A DNA stretch of 64,000 nt from JAEUPI01 sp044222685 (GTDB lineage: Bacteria > Pseudomonadota > Gammaproteobacteria > Burkholderiales > Burkholderiaceae_C). Below, in pieces: positions 51,442 through 61,927 of this stretch. The notes under the pieces are model-generated. The model saw nothing but the letters and a program-made list of their open reading frames with translations, was not told the DNA's origin and did not search any database. The DNA lies in the NCBI GenBank assembly GCA_044222685.1, contig JBGAMU010000033.1:1-64000 (forward strand), in the 5' to 3' direction. The position numbers and the translations under genes are program-made. The first letter of the stretch is position 1. Every line of letters starts with the position of its first letter.

Positions 51442-52457
51442 TCGGGGATGGCGCCGATCCGGCGAGCGCCGCCTTCAGGCGGGTACAGCCCGCGGCTGCG
51501 CGCGAACAGGCGCGTGAGGCCCAGCAGCGCATCGATGTTGGGCGTCGCGACGCCGACGCGTTGTGCGATCTCGCGCACCACACTGACGATCGCATCGAGC
51601 TCGAGCGCACGGCCGGCCTCCACGTCCTGCAGCATGCTGGGTTTGAAGCTGCCGAGCTTGCGCGTGATGACGTGGCGGTCTTCCGGCGTCTGCTCGATCG
51701 CGCAGCCGATGCGCGCGCCGACGGCGGAAGCCTCACGCATCGCGGCGGTGCAGAAGGCCAGCGCCAGCGGGTCGGCGAGCACGCGGTCGACGGTGGCGCC
51801 GGTGATCGCCGCCACCGGGTTCATCGTCATGTTGCCCCACAGCTTGTACCAGATGTCCTTGCGGATATCGGCCGACACGGTGACGTCGAAGCCGGCGCGC
51901 GTGAGCAGCGCGCCGAGCTCGCGCACCCGCGCCGACTCGCCGCCGGCGGGCTCGCCGACGATGAGGCCCTGCCCCATCTTGTGCTCGACCAGGCCCGGCT
52001 CGGAGGTCGACGCGCTGGCGTGCACGACGCAGCCGATCACCTGCGCGATCGGAATGGCCAGCGCGATCTCGCCGCCCGGGTCCACGCTCTGCAGCGTCAC
52101 GCCCTCCAGCGCCGGCACACCGCGGCCGAACCACCAGGGCACGCCGTTCATCGCCGGCAGCACCCAAGTGTGCGCGCCGAGCAGCGGCGCGATGCCGCGT
52201 GCCACCGCGGTGAGCGCCGGGCCCTTGACGGCGATGACGACGAGGTCCTGCACGCCCAGCTCGGCGGCGTGTTCGCTCGCCGCGGCCGCGTCGGCCCGCA
52301 GCAGCGGGCCGCCCTGGCGCAAGCGCCAGCCGTGCGTGCGCAGCGCCGCCAGCGTGGCGCCGCGCGCCAGCGCGCTGACCGCATGGCCGCCGGCCAGCGC
52401 CAGCCGCGTGCCGATGAAACCGCCGATCGCACCGGCACCGATGACGCATACCTTCAT
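51438..52457 (-). CDS. 2-dehydropantoate 2-reductase family protein
   Basis: 339 residues. The N-terminal MKVCVIGAGAIGGFIGTRLA binds NADPH. The C-terminal helical domain has DIWYKLWGNMTMNPVAAITG, with the catalytic Lys and Asn region, and SFKPSMLQDVEAGRALELDA, with the catalytic Glu, as in KPR. It could be PanE for pantothenate synthesis, but the location beside carboxylate transport and a Gfo/Idh gene favours reduction or oxidation of a related 2-oxo acid. This is why I leave the symbol empty. Confidence 0.85.
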   Translation of the reverse strand: MKVCVIGAGAIGGFIGTRLALAGGHAVSALARGATLAALRTHGWRLRQGGPLLRADAAAASEHAAELGVQDLVVIAVKGPALTAVARGIAPLLGAHTWVLPAMNGVPWWFGRGVPALEGVTLQSVDPGGEIALAIPIAQVIGCVVHASASTSEPGLVEHKMGQGLIVGEPAGGESARVRELGALLTRAGFDVTVSADIRKDIWYKLWGNMTMNPVAAITGATVDRVLADPLALAFCTAAMREASAVGARIGCAIEQTPEDRHVITRKLGSFKPSMLQDVEAGRALELDAIVSVVREIAQRVGVATPNIDALLGLTRLFARSRGLYPPEGGARRIGAIPD

Positions 52458-52498
52458 TGCCCTCGTCCTTGCTCCATGCATCGCCCCTGCGGCGACAG

Positions 52499-53683
52499 TC
52501 AATCCGCCGCCGGCAACGGTGCCACGTCGACCCAGCCCCCGCTCGCGCGCGACGCGAGGCAGGCCTCGACGAAGGCCATCGTGTGCGCGCCGTCCTCGAT
52601 GCGCGGGTAGGCCACCACTGGCGCCGGCTCGCCCAGCGCGCGCGCCATGCGCTCCTGTGCCAGCTCGGCATACAGGTTGGCGAACGCCTCGCGCAGGCCT
52701 TCGGGGTGGCCGCGCGGCGTGCGGCCGAGCGCGGTGATCTCCGGCGGCAGGAACGGGTCGCCGCGCGTGAAGCGGCGCACCGGCTCGCCCTGCATCGCCA
52801 GCGTCAGGTAGCTCGCCTCGCGGTGCGACCAGTCGATCAGCCCCTTGTCGCCGTAGACGCGCAGCCGGATGTCGTTCTCGCCGCCGGCGGCTGCCTGCAT
52901 CGCGGTGAAGGTGCCACGCGCACCGCCGTCGAAGGCGAGCAGCGCCGACACGTGGTCGACCACCTGGCGGCCCGGCACCAGCGACGACACGTCGGCCGCC
53001 ACCCGTGCGATGCGCTGTCCGGCGACGAAGCAGGCCAGGTGCTGGGCATGGCAGCCGATCGCGCTCATCACCAGCGCCTGGCCGCTGCGCGCGGGGTCGA
53101 GCAGCCAGCGCAGCCGGTTGTTCTGCGGGCCGTCCTCGAGCTTGGTGGCCAGCCCGCTCTGGATGTATTCCACCTGCACCAGCCTCAAAGCGCCGATCGC
53201 GCCTTCCTGCACCAGCTGGCGCGCATAACGCGTCATCGGGTACGCCGAGTAGCCGTGCGCGATGGCGAACAGGCGCTGCTGCCGGCGCGTGCGCACGACC
53301 AGGTCGCAGGCCTGCGCGAAGTCGTGCGACACCGGCTTGTCGGCCATCACGTCCAGGCCGGCGTCGAGCGCCGCCGCGGCGACGGGATAGTGCGTGTCGT
53401 TGGGCGTCATGATCGCGACGGCGTCGACGCGGTCGTCGCGCGCCTGTTCGGCGCGCAGCATGTCGCCGACCGTGTCGTAGGCGCGCGCCGCGTCCAGCCC
53501 CAGCGACGCGCCGGCCGCACGCGAGCGCGCGGCGTCGCTCGAGAACACGCCGGCGACGACACGGAACCAGCCGTCCATCTCGGCGGCGCCGCGGTGCATG
53601 CCGCCGATCCAGCTGGCCGGCCCGCCACCCACCACCGCCAGCCGCAGCGGGCGGCCGAATCGTTCGCGCAAGGTCGTGGTCAT
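52499..53683 (-). CDS. Gfo/Idh/MocA-family NAD(P)-dependent oxidoreductase
   Basis: 394 residues with GGGAGAA before the ATG. The N-terminal Rossmann domain has RLAVVGGGPASWIGGMHRGA (about 14-33) and the catalytic-Lys motif as MADKPVSHDF (about 111-120, usual form EKP). The C-terminal alpha/beta domain includes HAQHLACFVAGQRIARVAAD. The family oxidises or reduces sugars, inositols and sugar acids. It is 41 bp upstream of the KPR-like gene and likely co-transcribed with it, perhaps for the same unknown polyol or sugar acid. Confidence 0.88.
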   Translation of the reverse strand: MTTTLRERFGRPLRLAVVGGGPASWIGGMHRGAAEMDGWFRVVAGVFSSDAARSRAAGASLGLDAARAYDTVGDMLRAEQARDDRVDAVAIMTPNDTHYPVAAAALDAGLDVMADKPVSHDFAQACDLVVRTRRQQRLFAIAHGYSAYPMTRYARQLVQEGAIGALRLVQVEYIQSGLATKLEDGPQNNRLRWLLDPARSGQALVMSAIGCHAQHLACFVAGQRIARVAADVSSLVPGRQVVDHVSALLAFDGGARGTFTAMQAAAGGENDIRLRVYGDKGLIDWSHREASYLTLAMQGEPVRRFTRGDPFLPPEITALGRTPRGHPEGLREAFANLYAELAQERMARALGEPAPVVAYPRIEDGAHTMAFVEACLASRASGGWVDVAPLPAAD

Positions 53684-53782
53684 GGCAACGTTCTCCCGGT
53701 GGCCTCGAACGGCCTGCCGGCATGCTAACTGCCGCGCCACCGGCACAATCGGCAGCCGCTCATTCCATCGGGACACGACATC

Positions 53783-54307
53783 ATGGCCATCTACCGACTC
53801 GACGACCACGCGCCGCAGGTGCACGCCGATGCCTACGTGGTCGACAGCGCGTCGGTGATCGGCCAGGTGCAGCTCGGCGCGCAGGTCGGCGTGTGGTTCG
53901 GCGCCGTGATCCGCGGCGACAACGAGCGCATCGTGGTCGGCGCCGGCAGCAATGTGCAGGACGGCGCGGTGCTGCACGCCGACCCGGGCTTTCCGCTGCT
54001 GATCGGCGCCAACGTATCGGTCGGCCACCAGGCGATGGTGCACGGCTGCACCATCGGCGACGGCTCGCTGATCGGCATCCAGGCTGTCGTGCTCAACGGC
54101 GCGGTGATCGGCCGCCAGTGCCTGATCGGCGCCGGCGCGGTGGTCACCGAGGGCAAGCAGATCCCCGAGCGCTCGCTGGTGCTGGGTGCGCCCGGCAAGG
54201 TGGTGCGCACGCTGACCGACAAGGACCTGGACATGCTGCACCACGCCGCCGCCAGCTACGGCGCACGCATCGCGCGATATCGGGCCTCGCTGTCGAAGGT
54301 GGGGTGA
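53783..54307 (+). CDS. Gamma-class carbonic anhydrase family protein
   Basis: 174 residues, a left-handed beta-helix of hexapeptide repeats ending in a C-terminal helix. The zinc histidines sit in the expected pattern: LHADPGFPLL, VSVGHQAMVHGCTIG (about residues 70-100). VWFGAVIRGDNERIVVGAGS near residue 38 is the conserved entry motif (PaaY/YrdA/CaiE group). The PaaY subgroup is a phenylacetate-linked thioesterase, so that role is an alternative given the paa operon 18 kb away; the default is a general gamma-CA-like protein. Divergent from the Gfo/Idh gene. Confidence 0.88.
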   Translation: MAIYRLDDHAPQVHADAYVVDSASVIGQVQLGAQVGVWFGAVIRGDNERIVVGAGSNVQDGAVLHADPGFPLLIGANVSVGHQAMVHGCTIGDGSLIGIQAVVLNGAVIGRQCLIGAGAVVTEGKQIPERSLVLGAPGKVVRTLTDKDLDMLHHAAASYGARIARYRASLSKVG

Positions 54308-54374
54308 ATGCCGGCGCCTGGTGATCGCACCCGCCGACGTTCCTAGAATCGATCCGTCCACAGGAGCACACGCC

Positions 54375-55451
54375 ATGGCCGATCTGTTCGACAACCCGAT
54401 GGGCCTGATGGGGTTCGAGTTCGTCGAGTTCGCCTCGCCGACGCCGAATCTGCTGGAGCCATTGTTCGAGAAACTCGGCTTCAGCCTGGTCGCGCGCCAC
54501 CGCTCGAAGGACGTGGTGCTGTACCGGCAGGGCGACATCAACTTCATCGTCAACCGCGAGCCCAAGAGCCTGGCTGGCTACTTTGCCGCCGAGCACGGGC
54601 CGAGTGCCTGCGCACTGGCCTTTCGCGTGCAGGACTCGCACAAGGCCTACGCGCGCGCGCTCGAGCTCGGCGCGCAGCCGATCGAGGTGCCCACCGGCCC
54701 GATGGAGCTGCGGCTGCCGGCCATCAAGGGCATCGGCGGCGCGCCGCTGTACCTGATCGACCGCTACGAAGACGGCAAGTCGATCTACGACATCGACTTC
54801 GAGTGGCTGCCCGGCAGCGAGCGCCATCCGCGCGGCCACGGCCTGCGCGTGATCGACCACATGACGCACAACGTGTACCGCGGGCGCATGGCGTACTGGG
54901 CGGGCTTCTACGAGAAGCTGTTCAATTTCCGGCAGATCCGCTACTTCGACATCAAGGGCGAGTACACCGGCCTCACGTCGAAGGCGATGACCGCGCCCGA
55001 CGGGCTGATCCGCATCCCGCTCAACGAGGAGGCGAGCAAGACGACGGGGCAGATCGAGGAGTTCCTGATGCAGTTCAACGGCGAAGGCATCCAGCACATC
55101 GCGCTGCTCACCGACGACATCGTCGCCAGCATCGACGCGCTGCAGATGGCCGGCGTGCCGCTGATGACGGCGCCCAACGACGTGTACTACGAGATGCTCG
55201 ACGAACGCCTGCCCGGCCACGGACAGGACGTGCCGGCGCTGCAGGCGCGCGGCATCCTCGTCGACGGGTCCACCGAGGGCGGCAAGAAGCGCCTGCTGCT
55301 GCAGATCTTCTCGCAGACCGTGCTGGGGCCGGTGTTCTTCGAGTTCATCCAGCGCAAAGGCGACGAGGGCTTCGGCGAGGGCAACTTCAAGGCGCTGTTC
55401 GAGTCGATGGAGCGTGATCAGGTGCGACGGGGCGTGATCGGGACGGCGTAG
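54375..55451 (+). CDS. hppD: 4-hydroxyphenylpyruvate dioxygenase
   Basis: 358 residues with AGGAG upstream of the ATG. Two vicinal-oxygen-chelate domains; the C-terminal one has the iron triad: His in GLRVIDHMTHNVYRGRM, His in GEGIQHIALLTDDI and Glu in LGPVFFEFIQRKGDEGFGEG. The C-terminal NFKALFESMERDQVRRG closes the active site. It converts 4-hydroxyphenylpyruvate to homogentisate in tyrosine degradation. The other homogentisate genes are not here. 67 bp after the gamma-CA gene, same strand. Confidence 0.96.
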   Translation: MADLFDNPMGLMGFEFVEFASPTPNLLEPLFEKLGFSLVARHRSKDVVLYRQGDINFIVNREPKSLAGYFAAEHGPSACALAFRVQDSHKAYARALELGAQPIEVPTGPMELRLPAIKGIGGAPLYLIDRYEDGKSIYDIDFEWLPGSERHPRGHGLRVIDHMTHNVYRGRMAYWAGFYEKLFNFRQIRYFDIKGEYTGLTSKAMTAPDGLIRIPLNEEASKTTGQIEEFLMQFNGEGIQHIALLTDDIVASIDALQMAGVPLMTAPNDVYYEMLDERLPGHGQDVPALQARGILVDGSTEGGKKRLLLQIFSQTVLGPVFFEFIQRKGDEGFGEGNFKALFESMERDQVRRGVIGTA

Positions 55452-55456
55452 CGGTC

Positions 55457-55476
55457 GCCTGTCCGCTTCGGCAGGC
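55457..55476. terminator. Hairpin downstream of hppD, candidate terminator
   Basis: GCCTGTCCGCTTCGGCAGGC folds into an 8-bp stem with one bulged T and a 3-nt loop, 5 bp after the hppD stop and before a converging gene. Direct repeats of GGTCCGGCCT follow near 55496-55515. Confidence 0.5.
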
Positions 55477-55513
55477 ACGAGGCGGTCCGCGGTGGTCCGG
55501 CCTGGGTCCGGCC

Positions 55514-56092
55514 TCAGTCCAGCGGCAACACCAGGCGCACCGGCAACTGCGTACGCTTGTTGACCGTGCCCTTGGCCGCACCGCTGCCCAGGTGGACGGC
55601 CCAGCCGTGCAGGTACGAGATGCGATTGACGTTCTCGCCGGTCACGCCATGGCGGATATTGTTGTAGTCATACTGGTTGACTGCCGAGCTGTCGATACTG
55701 ACACCAGACGACCAGTGCCAATCGTCGGGCGCGCGCGGAAAGAGCGTCGCGTCGATGTGCCTGGCCGAGGCGCCGGACTTCAACAGCCATTCAAGTTCGC
55801 GCACGCGCGGCAATCTCCAGTTCAATCCGTCGCTGCGGCGGCGCAGGGTCACGCGCGCCGCCGCCCCGGCATGGTCCAGGCGATCGGGCACACCAGCGCA
55901 GGTCGTGCCGTCCCAGTGCATGCCCTCGACGCAGCGAGCCCAGGCCACGCGTGTGCGGGCGTCGATCACGAAGGCGCCGTCATCCGACGCGGCCAGGCCG
56001 TTCGCTGGTTCGGTGTCCGCTGCCGCGCCCGGCGCGGCCGCCAGGACCCACAGCAGAGCAGCAAGTTGCGAAGTTGACGTCCGGCAGTCCAT
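55514..56092 (-). CDS. DUF1566 (Lcl C-terminal) secreted protein
   Basis: 192 residues from ATG 56092 (MDCRTSTSQLAALLWVLAAA), with a signal peptide ending APGAAADTEP. The DUF1566 core is clear: DARTRVAWARCVEGMHWDGT, NWRLPRVRELEWLLKSG, WHWSSGVSID and a final THKRTQLPVRLVLP-like strand. DUF1566 domains resemble Legionella collagen-like protein C-terminal lectin or FGE-like folds; the role is unknown, probably at the cell surface. A 5' extension to 56221 is open but has no start signal. Confidence 0.75.
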   Translation of the reverse strand: MDCRTSTSQLAALLWVLAAAPGAAADTEPANGLAASDDGAFVIDARTRVAWARCVEGMHWDGTTCAGVPDRLDHAGAAARVTLRRRSDGLNWRLPRVRELEWLLKSGASARHIDATLFPRAPDDWHWSSGVSIDSSAVNQYDYNNIRHGVTGENVNRISYLHGWAVHLGSGAAKGTVNKRTQLPVRLVLPLD

Positions 56093-56266
56093 GGTTGGAA
56101 GTGCAGACGGCGCCGCCGTCTGCGTGCCGCAGACGCTGGAGCCGAGAACCCGATCTTCCCGGCGTCCAGCGGTGATGGAACGTGGAAAAGCGCCGGCATC
56201 GGCACGCAAACGCCGCGCCAACCCGGCCGCTGCCCGGTCGCTCCAGGTCGCATGCTTTCCATGGCC

Positions 56267-57433
56267 TCAGGCCAGCAGCAGCCCGTATACGCGCTCACCA
56301 AGCACGCGGGTGTAGCCGGCGGGATCGGCCAGCGACCCGGCGATCGCGCAGGCCGGGTCGGCCGTGTCGACTTCGCGCGATTTCACGCTCGGCCGGCCGT
56401 GCGTGTCGCTGAGCGTGCACACGCTAGGCGCCGGTCCGCTGCCGCGGCGCTTGACCACCGCCACCTCGCCGCTCTTGAGCGTGACGAGTGCGCCAGGTGG
56501 GTGCACACCGATGGCCTTGATGAGCGCCATGGCCAGCGGCGAGTTCGCCTCCTGCTGAAACAGCTGCCGCGATGCCACCAGCGGCGCCAGCGCCGGCCGA
56601 CTGGCGCGCGGCGTGATCTTCGACATGTACACGTCGGCCATGCGCAGCAGCCGCGCCTCATCACACACCTGTTTGGCGCCACGGGGGTAGCCGCTACCGT
56701 CGGCGCGCTCGTGGTGCTCGGCCATCGCCTGCAGCCACGGCCCGTCGTCGAGGCCGGTGGCCCGCATCAGCCGCGCCCCGGCATCCGGATGAGCCCGGAT
56801 CACGTCGAGCTGCCGCTGCGTGGGCGGCGTGTCCTGCTCGGCCATCGCGGCCTGCAGCTCGAGCATCGCCACGTTCATCGTCAGCGCCGCGCCAACCAGG
56901 CTGCGCTGACGCGCCGGCTCCCAACCGGATTGCCGAGCCGCCAGCGAGACGATCACCGCCGTGTGCAACGCATGGACCTGCGGATACAGCGCAAATCGGC
57001 GGTCGCCCTGTCGCACCGCCATGAATATCGCCACGTCGAGGTCGCGGTCGACCAGTGCCAGCACGGCGTCGACCTCCGCAGCCCAGTCCGTCACGCTGGC
57101 CAGACCCTTCTGCGTGCGGCGTAGCAGCGCGTCCAGCTCCCAGATCTGGCGCTCCCAGCGGTCGAACAGTGTCACCACGCGCGCCATGCTGTCGCGCCCG
57201 GCGCCGGGCACGCTCGACAGTTGCTCACGCCGCTCGACCACCAGCTTGCGCTCGACCCAGGCGCCACGCTCCTTGAGCGCCTCCATCTGGCGCTCACTGG
57301 CGATCACCTGGCCCTCGTTGAGCAGCAGGCGCCCCTCGGCATCGAGCACGCGAAACAACAGTGCCTTGCCGACCGTGATGAGATCGGACACCTCGCCGAT
57401 CGGCACACGCTCGCCGTGCGGCATGGACGCCAT
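56267..57433 (-). CDS. HD-GYP-type protein with a degenerate HD motif
   Basis: 388 residues (ATG 57433; further Met codons at 57469 and 57424). The N-terminal 130 residues precede an HD-GYP-like domain (about 150-310). Present: H154 and H157 (VHALHTAV), H215 (RAHPDAG), H240 and H241 (MAEHHERADGSGYP) with the GYP at 248-250, and RLLRMADVYMSKITPRASRP. Absent: the HD pair, where HDxGK should stand, reads TM (185-186, GAALTMNVAML). It probably cannot hydrolyse cyclic di-GMP by the standard di-metal route and may be a receptor. This form occurs in relatives of Burkholderiales, I believe. Confidence 0.82.
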   Translation of the reverse strand: MASMPHGERVPIGEVSDLITVGKALLFRVLDAEGRLLLNEGQVIASERQMEALKERGAWVERKLVVERREQLSSVPGAGRDSMARVVTLFDRWERQIWELDALLRRTQKGLASVTDWAAEVDAVLALVDRDLDVAIFMAVRQGDRRFALYPQVHALHTAVIVSLAARQSGWEPARQRSLVGAALTMNVAMLELQAAMAEQDTPPTQRQLDVIRAHPDAGARLMRATGLDDGPWLQAMAEHHERADGSGYPRGAKQVCDEARLLRMADVYMSKITPRASRPALAPLVASRQLFQQEANSPLAMALIKAIGVHPPGALVTLKSGEVAVVKRRGSGPAPSVCTLSDTHGRPSVKSREVDTADPACAIAGSLADPAGYTRVLGERVYGLLLA

Positions 57434-57526
57434 GTGGTCAGTGTAGGCCGCAAGCCATCGCGGCGACAACTTCGCAAGCCAGCGGAAGAACCGATACCTT
57501 GCGGCACCGGCTCTTCCAGGCGCAGC

Positions 57527-58864
57527 TCAATTCGCCGGACAGGCCGGCGGCTTCAGGAAGGCCAGCTGCGGCACCTGGTCCCACAGGCGCGGGGCGGTCT
57601 TGTCGGTGAAGGTGCAGCCGAAAGTCGGCTTGGCCACTTCGGCCGCGTCGAGCACGGCGTCGCCAGCCGGCTTGACCCCGCCTTCGACCCATTTCACCAG
57701 GTCCAGGAAGGTGGTGGCCAGCTCGGTCGGCGTGAAGGCGCAGTGACCGACATCGCGCGTGGCGCGCTGCACCAGGAATCTCGACCCGCCCTTGGCGCTG
57801 ACGCGGCGGGCGTATTCCTGCTCCATGTGGAAGGGCACGAACAGGTCGCCCAGCGTGTGCAGCGTGAGCATCGGGATGCGCAGGTCGCCGGTGGTGGGCG
57901 CCACGTTGGCCAGGCCGTTGGTGCGACGCGCCTGCGGGTCGGCCCTCACGCGCTGCACGCTGCCGTTGAACACGGTCTCGGCCGCGCTCAGTGCCGGGTC
58001 CGTGTCGAACTGGTAGGTCACGTCGGAGTTCTGCACCGCGACGCCGGGTTGGCGCGGCAGCGTGCCGTCACCCACGCCCAGGCCAAACAGGAAATCGCCG
58101 GCCACGGCGTTCCAGTACAGCCAGCCCTGATCGAACAGCGGGCGCACGCCACCCGAGCGCAGTTGCACAAGGGCCTTGAAGTTCTGCCCCGCCGCATTGA
58201 GCGCGAACGGGAAGGCCGGGCCCAGGGCCGCCTTGGTGGCGGGCACGGTGGCGCTCAGATAGTCGCCGCCGTAGGGATAGGTCTTGTCCACGCCCGACAG
58301 GGTCTGCGCCGCGACGTTGAAGTCGAGGAAGAAGTCGAACAGTTCATAGTCCCCGAGCACGCCGCACACCGGCATCGCGCCGTCGTAGGACCTGGGCCAT
58401 TGTTCGGCCACGATGCCGGTGATGTGGCCGCCCATCGACGCACCGGTGATGTAGGTGCGGCCGGGGTTGCCCACCAGGCCGTTGAACAGCTGGGTCAGCG
58501 CATGGGTGTCCTTGGCGCCGGTTGACGGGTCGTAGGCATTGCGGCTGTAGCTGGAGGCGGCCCACGCATAACCCTGTGCGATCAGCAGCGGGCGCAGCGG
58601 ATGGTCGTCGACCGTCAGCTCCAGGCCCGTGCCCCGGTAACCGTGGGCCCACAGCACGAGCTTGCCGTTCCAGCTGGCTGGCACCTCGATGCGGTAGCCA
58701 GCACCGTTGTGCACCCCCCAGAGCTGCCGTGCCGGCAGGCCGGGCAGTGCCGCAAACGGCAGTTTGGCTTCGTCGACGAAATAGGCCGGCGGCGGACCCG
58801 CCATGCTGCTTGGAGCCAGGCCAAGGAAGGTTGCCGCGATGGCAGCCAGGACAAGCTTCTTCAT
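57527..58864 (-). CDS. Secreted alpha/beta-hydrolase (serine hydrolase)
   Basis: 445 residues with a signal peptide 'MKKLVLAAIAATFLGLAPSS' then MAGPP. Oxyanion region LVLWAHGYRGTGLELTVDDH (about 69-88); nucleophile S143 in TYITGASMGGHITGIVA; Asp candidate in LTLHTLGDLFVPF; His in ATRDVGHCAFTP. Single Cys pairs (MPVCGVL, GHCAFT, FGCTFT, PACPAN) may form disulfides. An insertion of about 130 residues after the nucleophile forms a cap. It resembles the tannase/DUF3089-like extracellular hydrolases loosely; substrate unknown. It lies between the HD-GYP and ppc genes, same strand. Confidence 0.82.
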   Translation of the reverse strand: MKKLVLAAIAATFLGLAPSSMAGPPPAYFVDEAKLPFAALPGLPARQLWGVHNGAGYRIEVPASWNGKLVLWAHGYRGTGLELTVDDHPLRPLLIAQGYAWAASSYSRNAYDPSTGAKDTHALTQLFNGLVGNPGRTYITGASMGGHITGIVAEQWPRSYDGAMPVCGVLGDYELFDFFLDFNVAAQTLSGVDKTYPYGGDYLSATVPATKAALGPAFPFALNAAGQNFKALVQLRSGGVRPLFDQGWLYWNAVAGDFLFGLGVGDGTLPRQPGVAVQNSDVTYQFDTDPALSAAETVFNGSVQRVRADPQARRTNGLANVAPTTGDLRIPMLTLHTLGDLFVPFHMEQEYARRVSAKGGSRFLVQRATRDVGHCAFTPTELATTFLDLVKWVEGGVKPAGDAVLDAAEVAKPTFGCTFTDKTAPRLWDQVPQLAFLKPPACPAN

Positions 58865-59053
58865 GAGGTCTCCTGTGATGTCGTGTCGGTGATGGGCGGT
58901 CGCGCACTGTCGCCCAGTTCAGCTGAGTGCGGACGAGGGCAAACCCATGGCGCGGCGGCCGGGGCCACGCCGGAGATGAGCCTCACGGGTCGCTCCCCAG
59001 CGTGAGTCGGGGGATTTCGTTGGCTGCGGCAGCGGCCGGAGCCCGTCGGTCCC

Positions 59054-61837
<2,784 letters not shown>

Positions 61838-61927
61838 CGCGGGGGTCGGCAGGCGGTTTCTGCGTCGGGCTTGCGCTCTATGGCGAGCGGTCGATGCAAT
61901 ATACAGGCCAGCCAGCGCCGCGATTCA

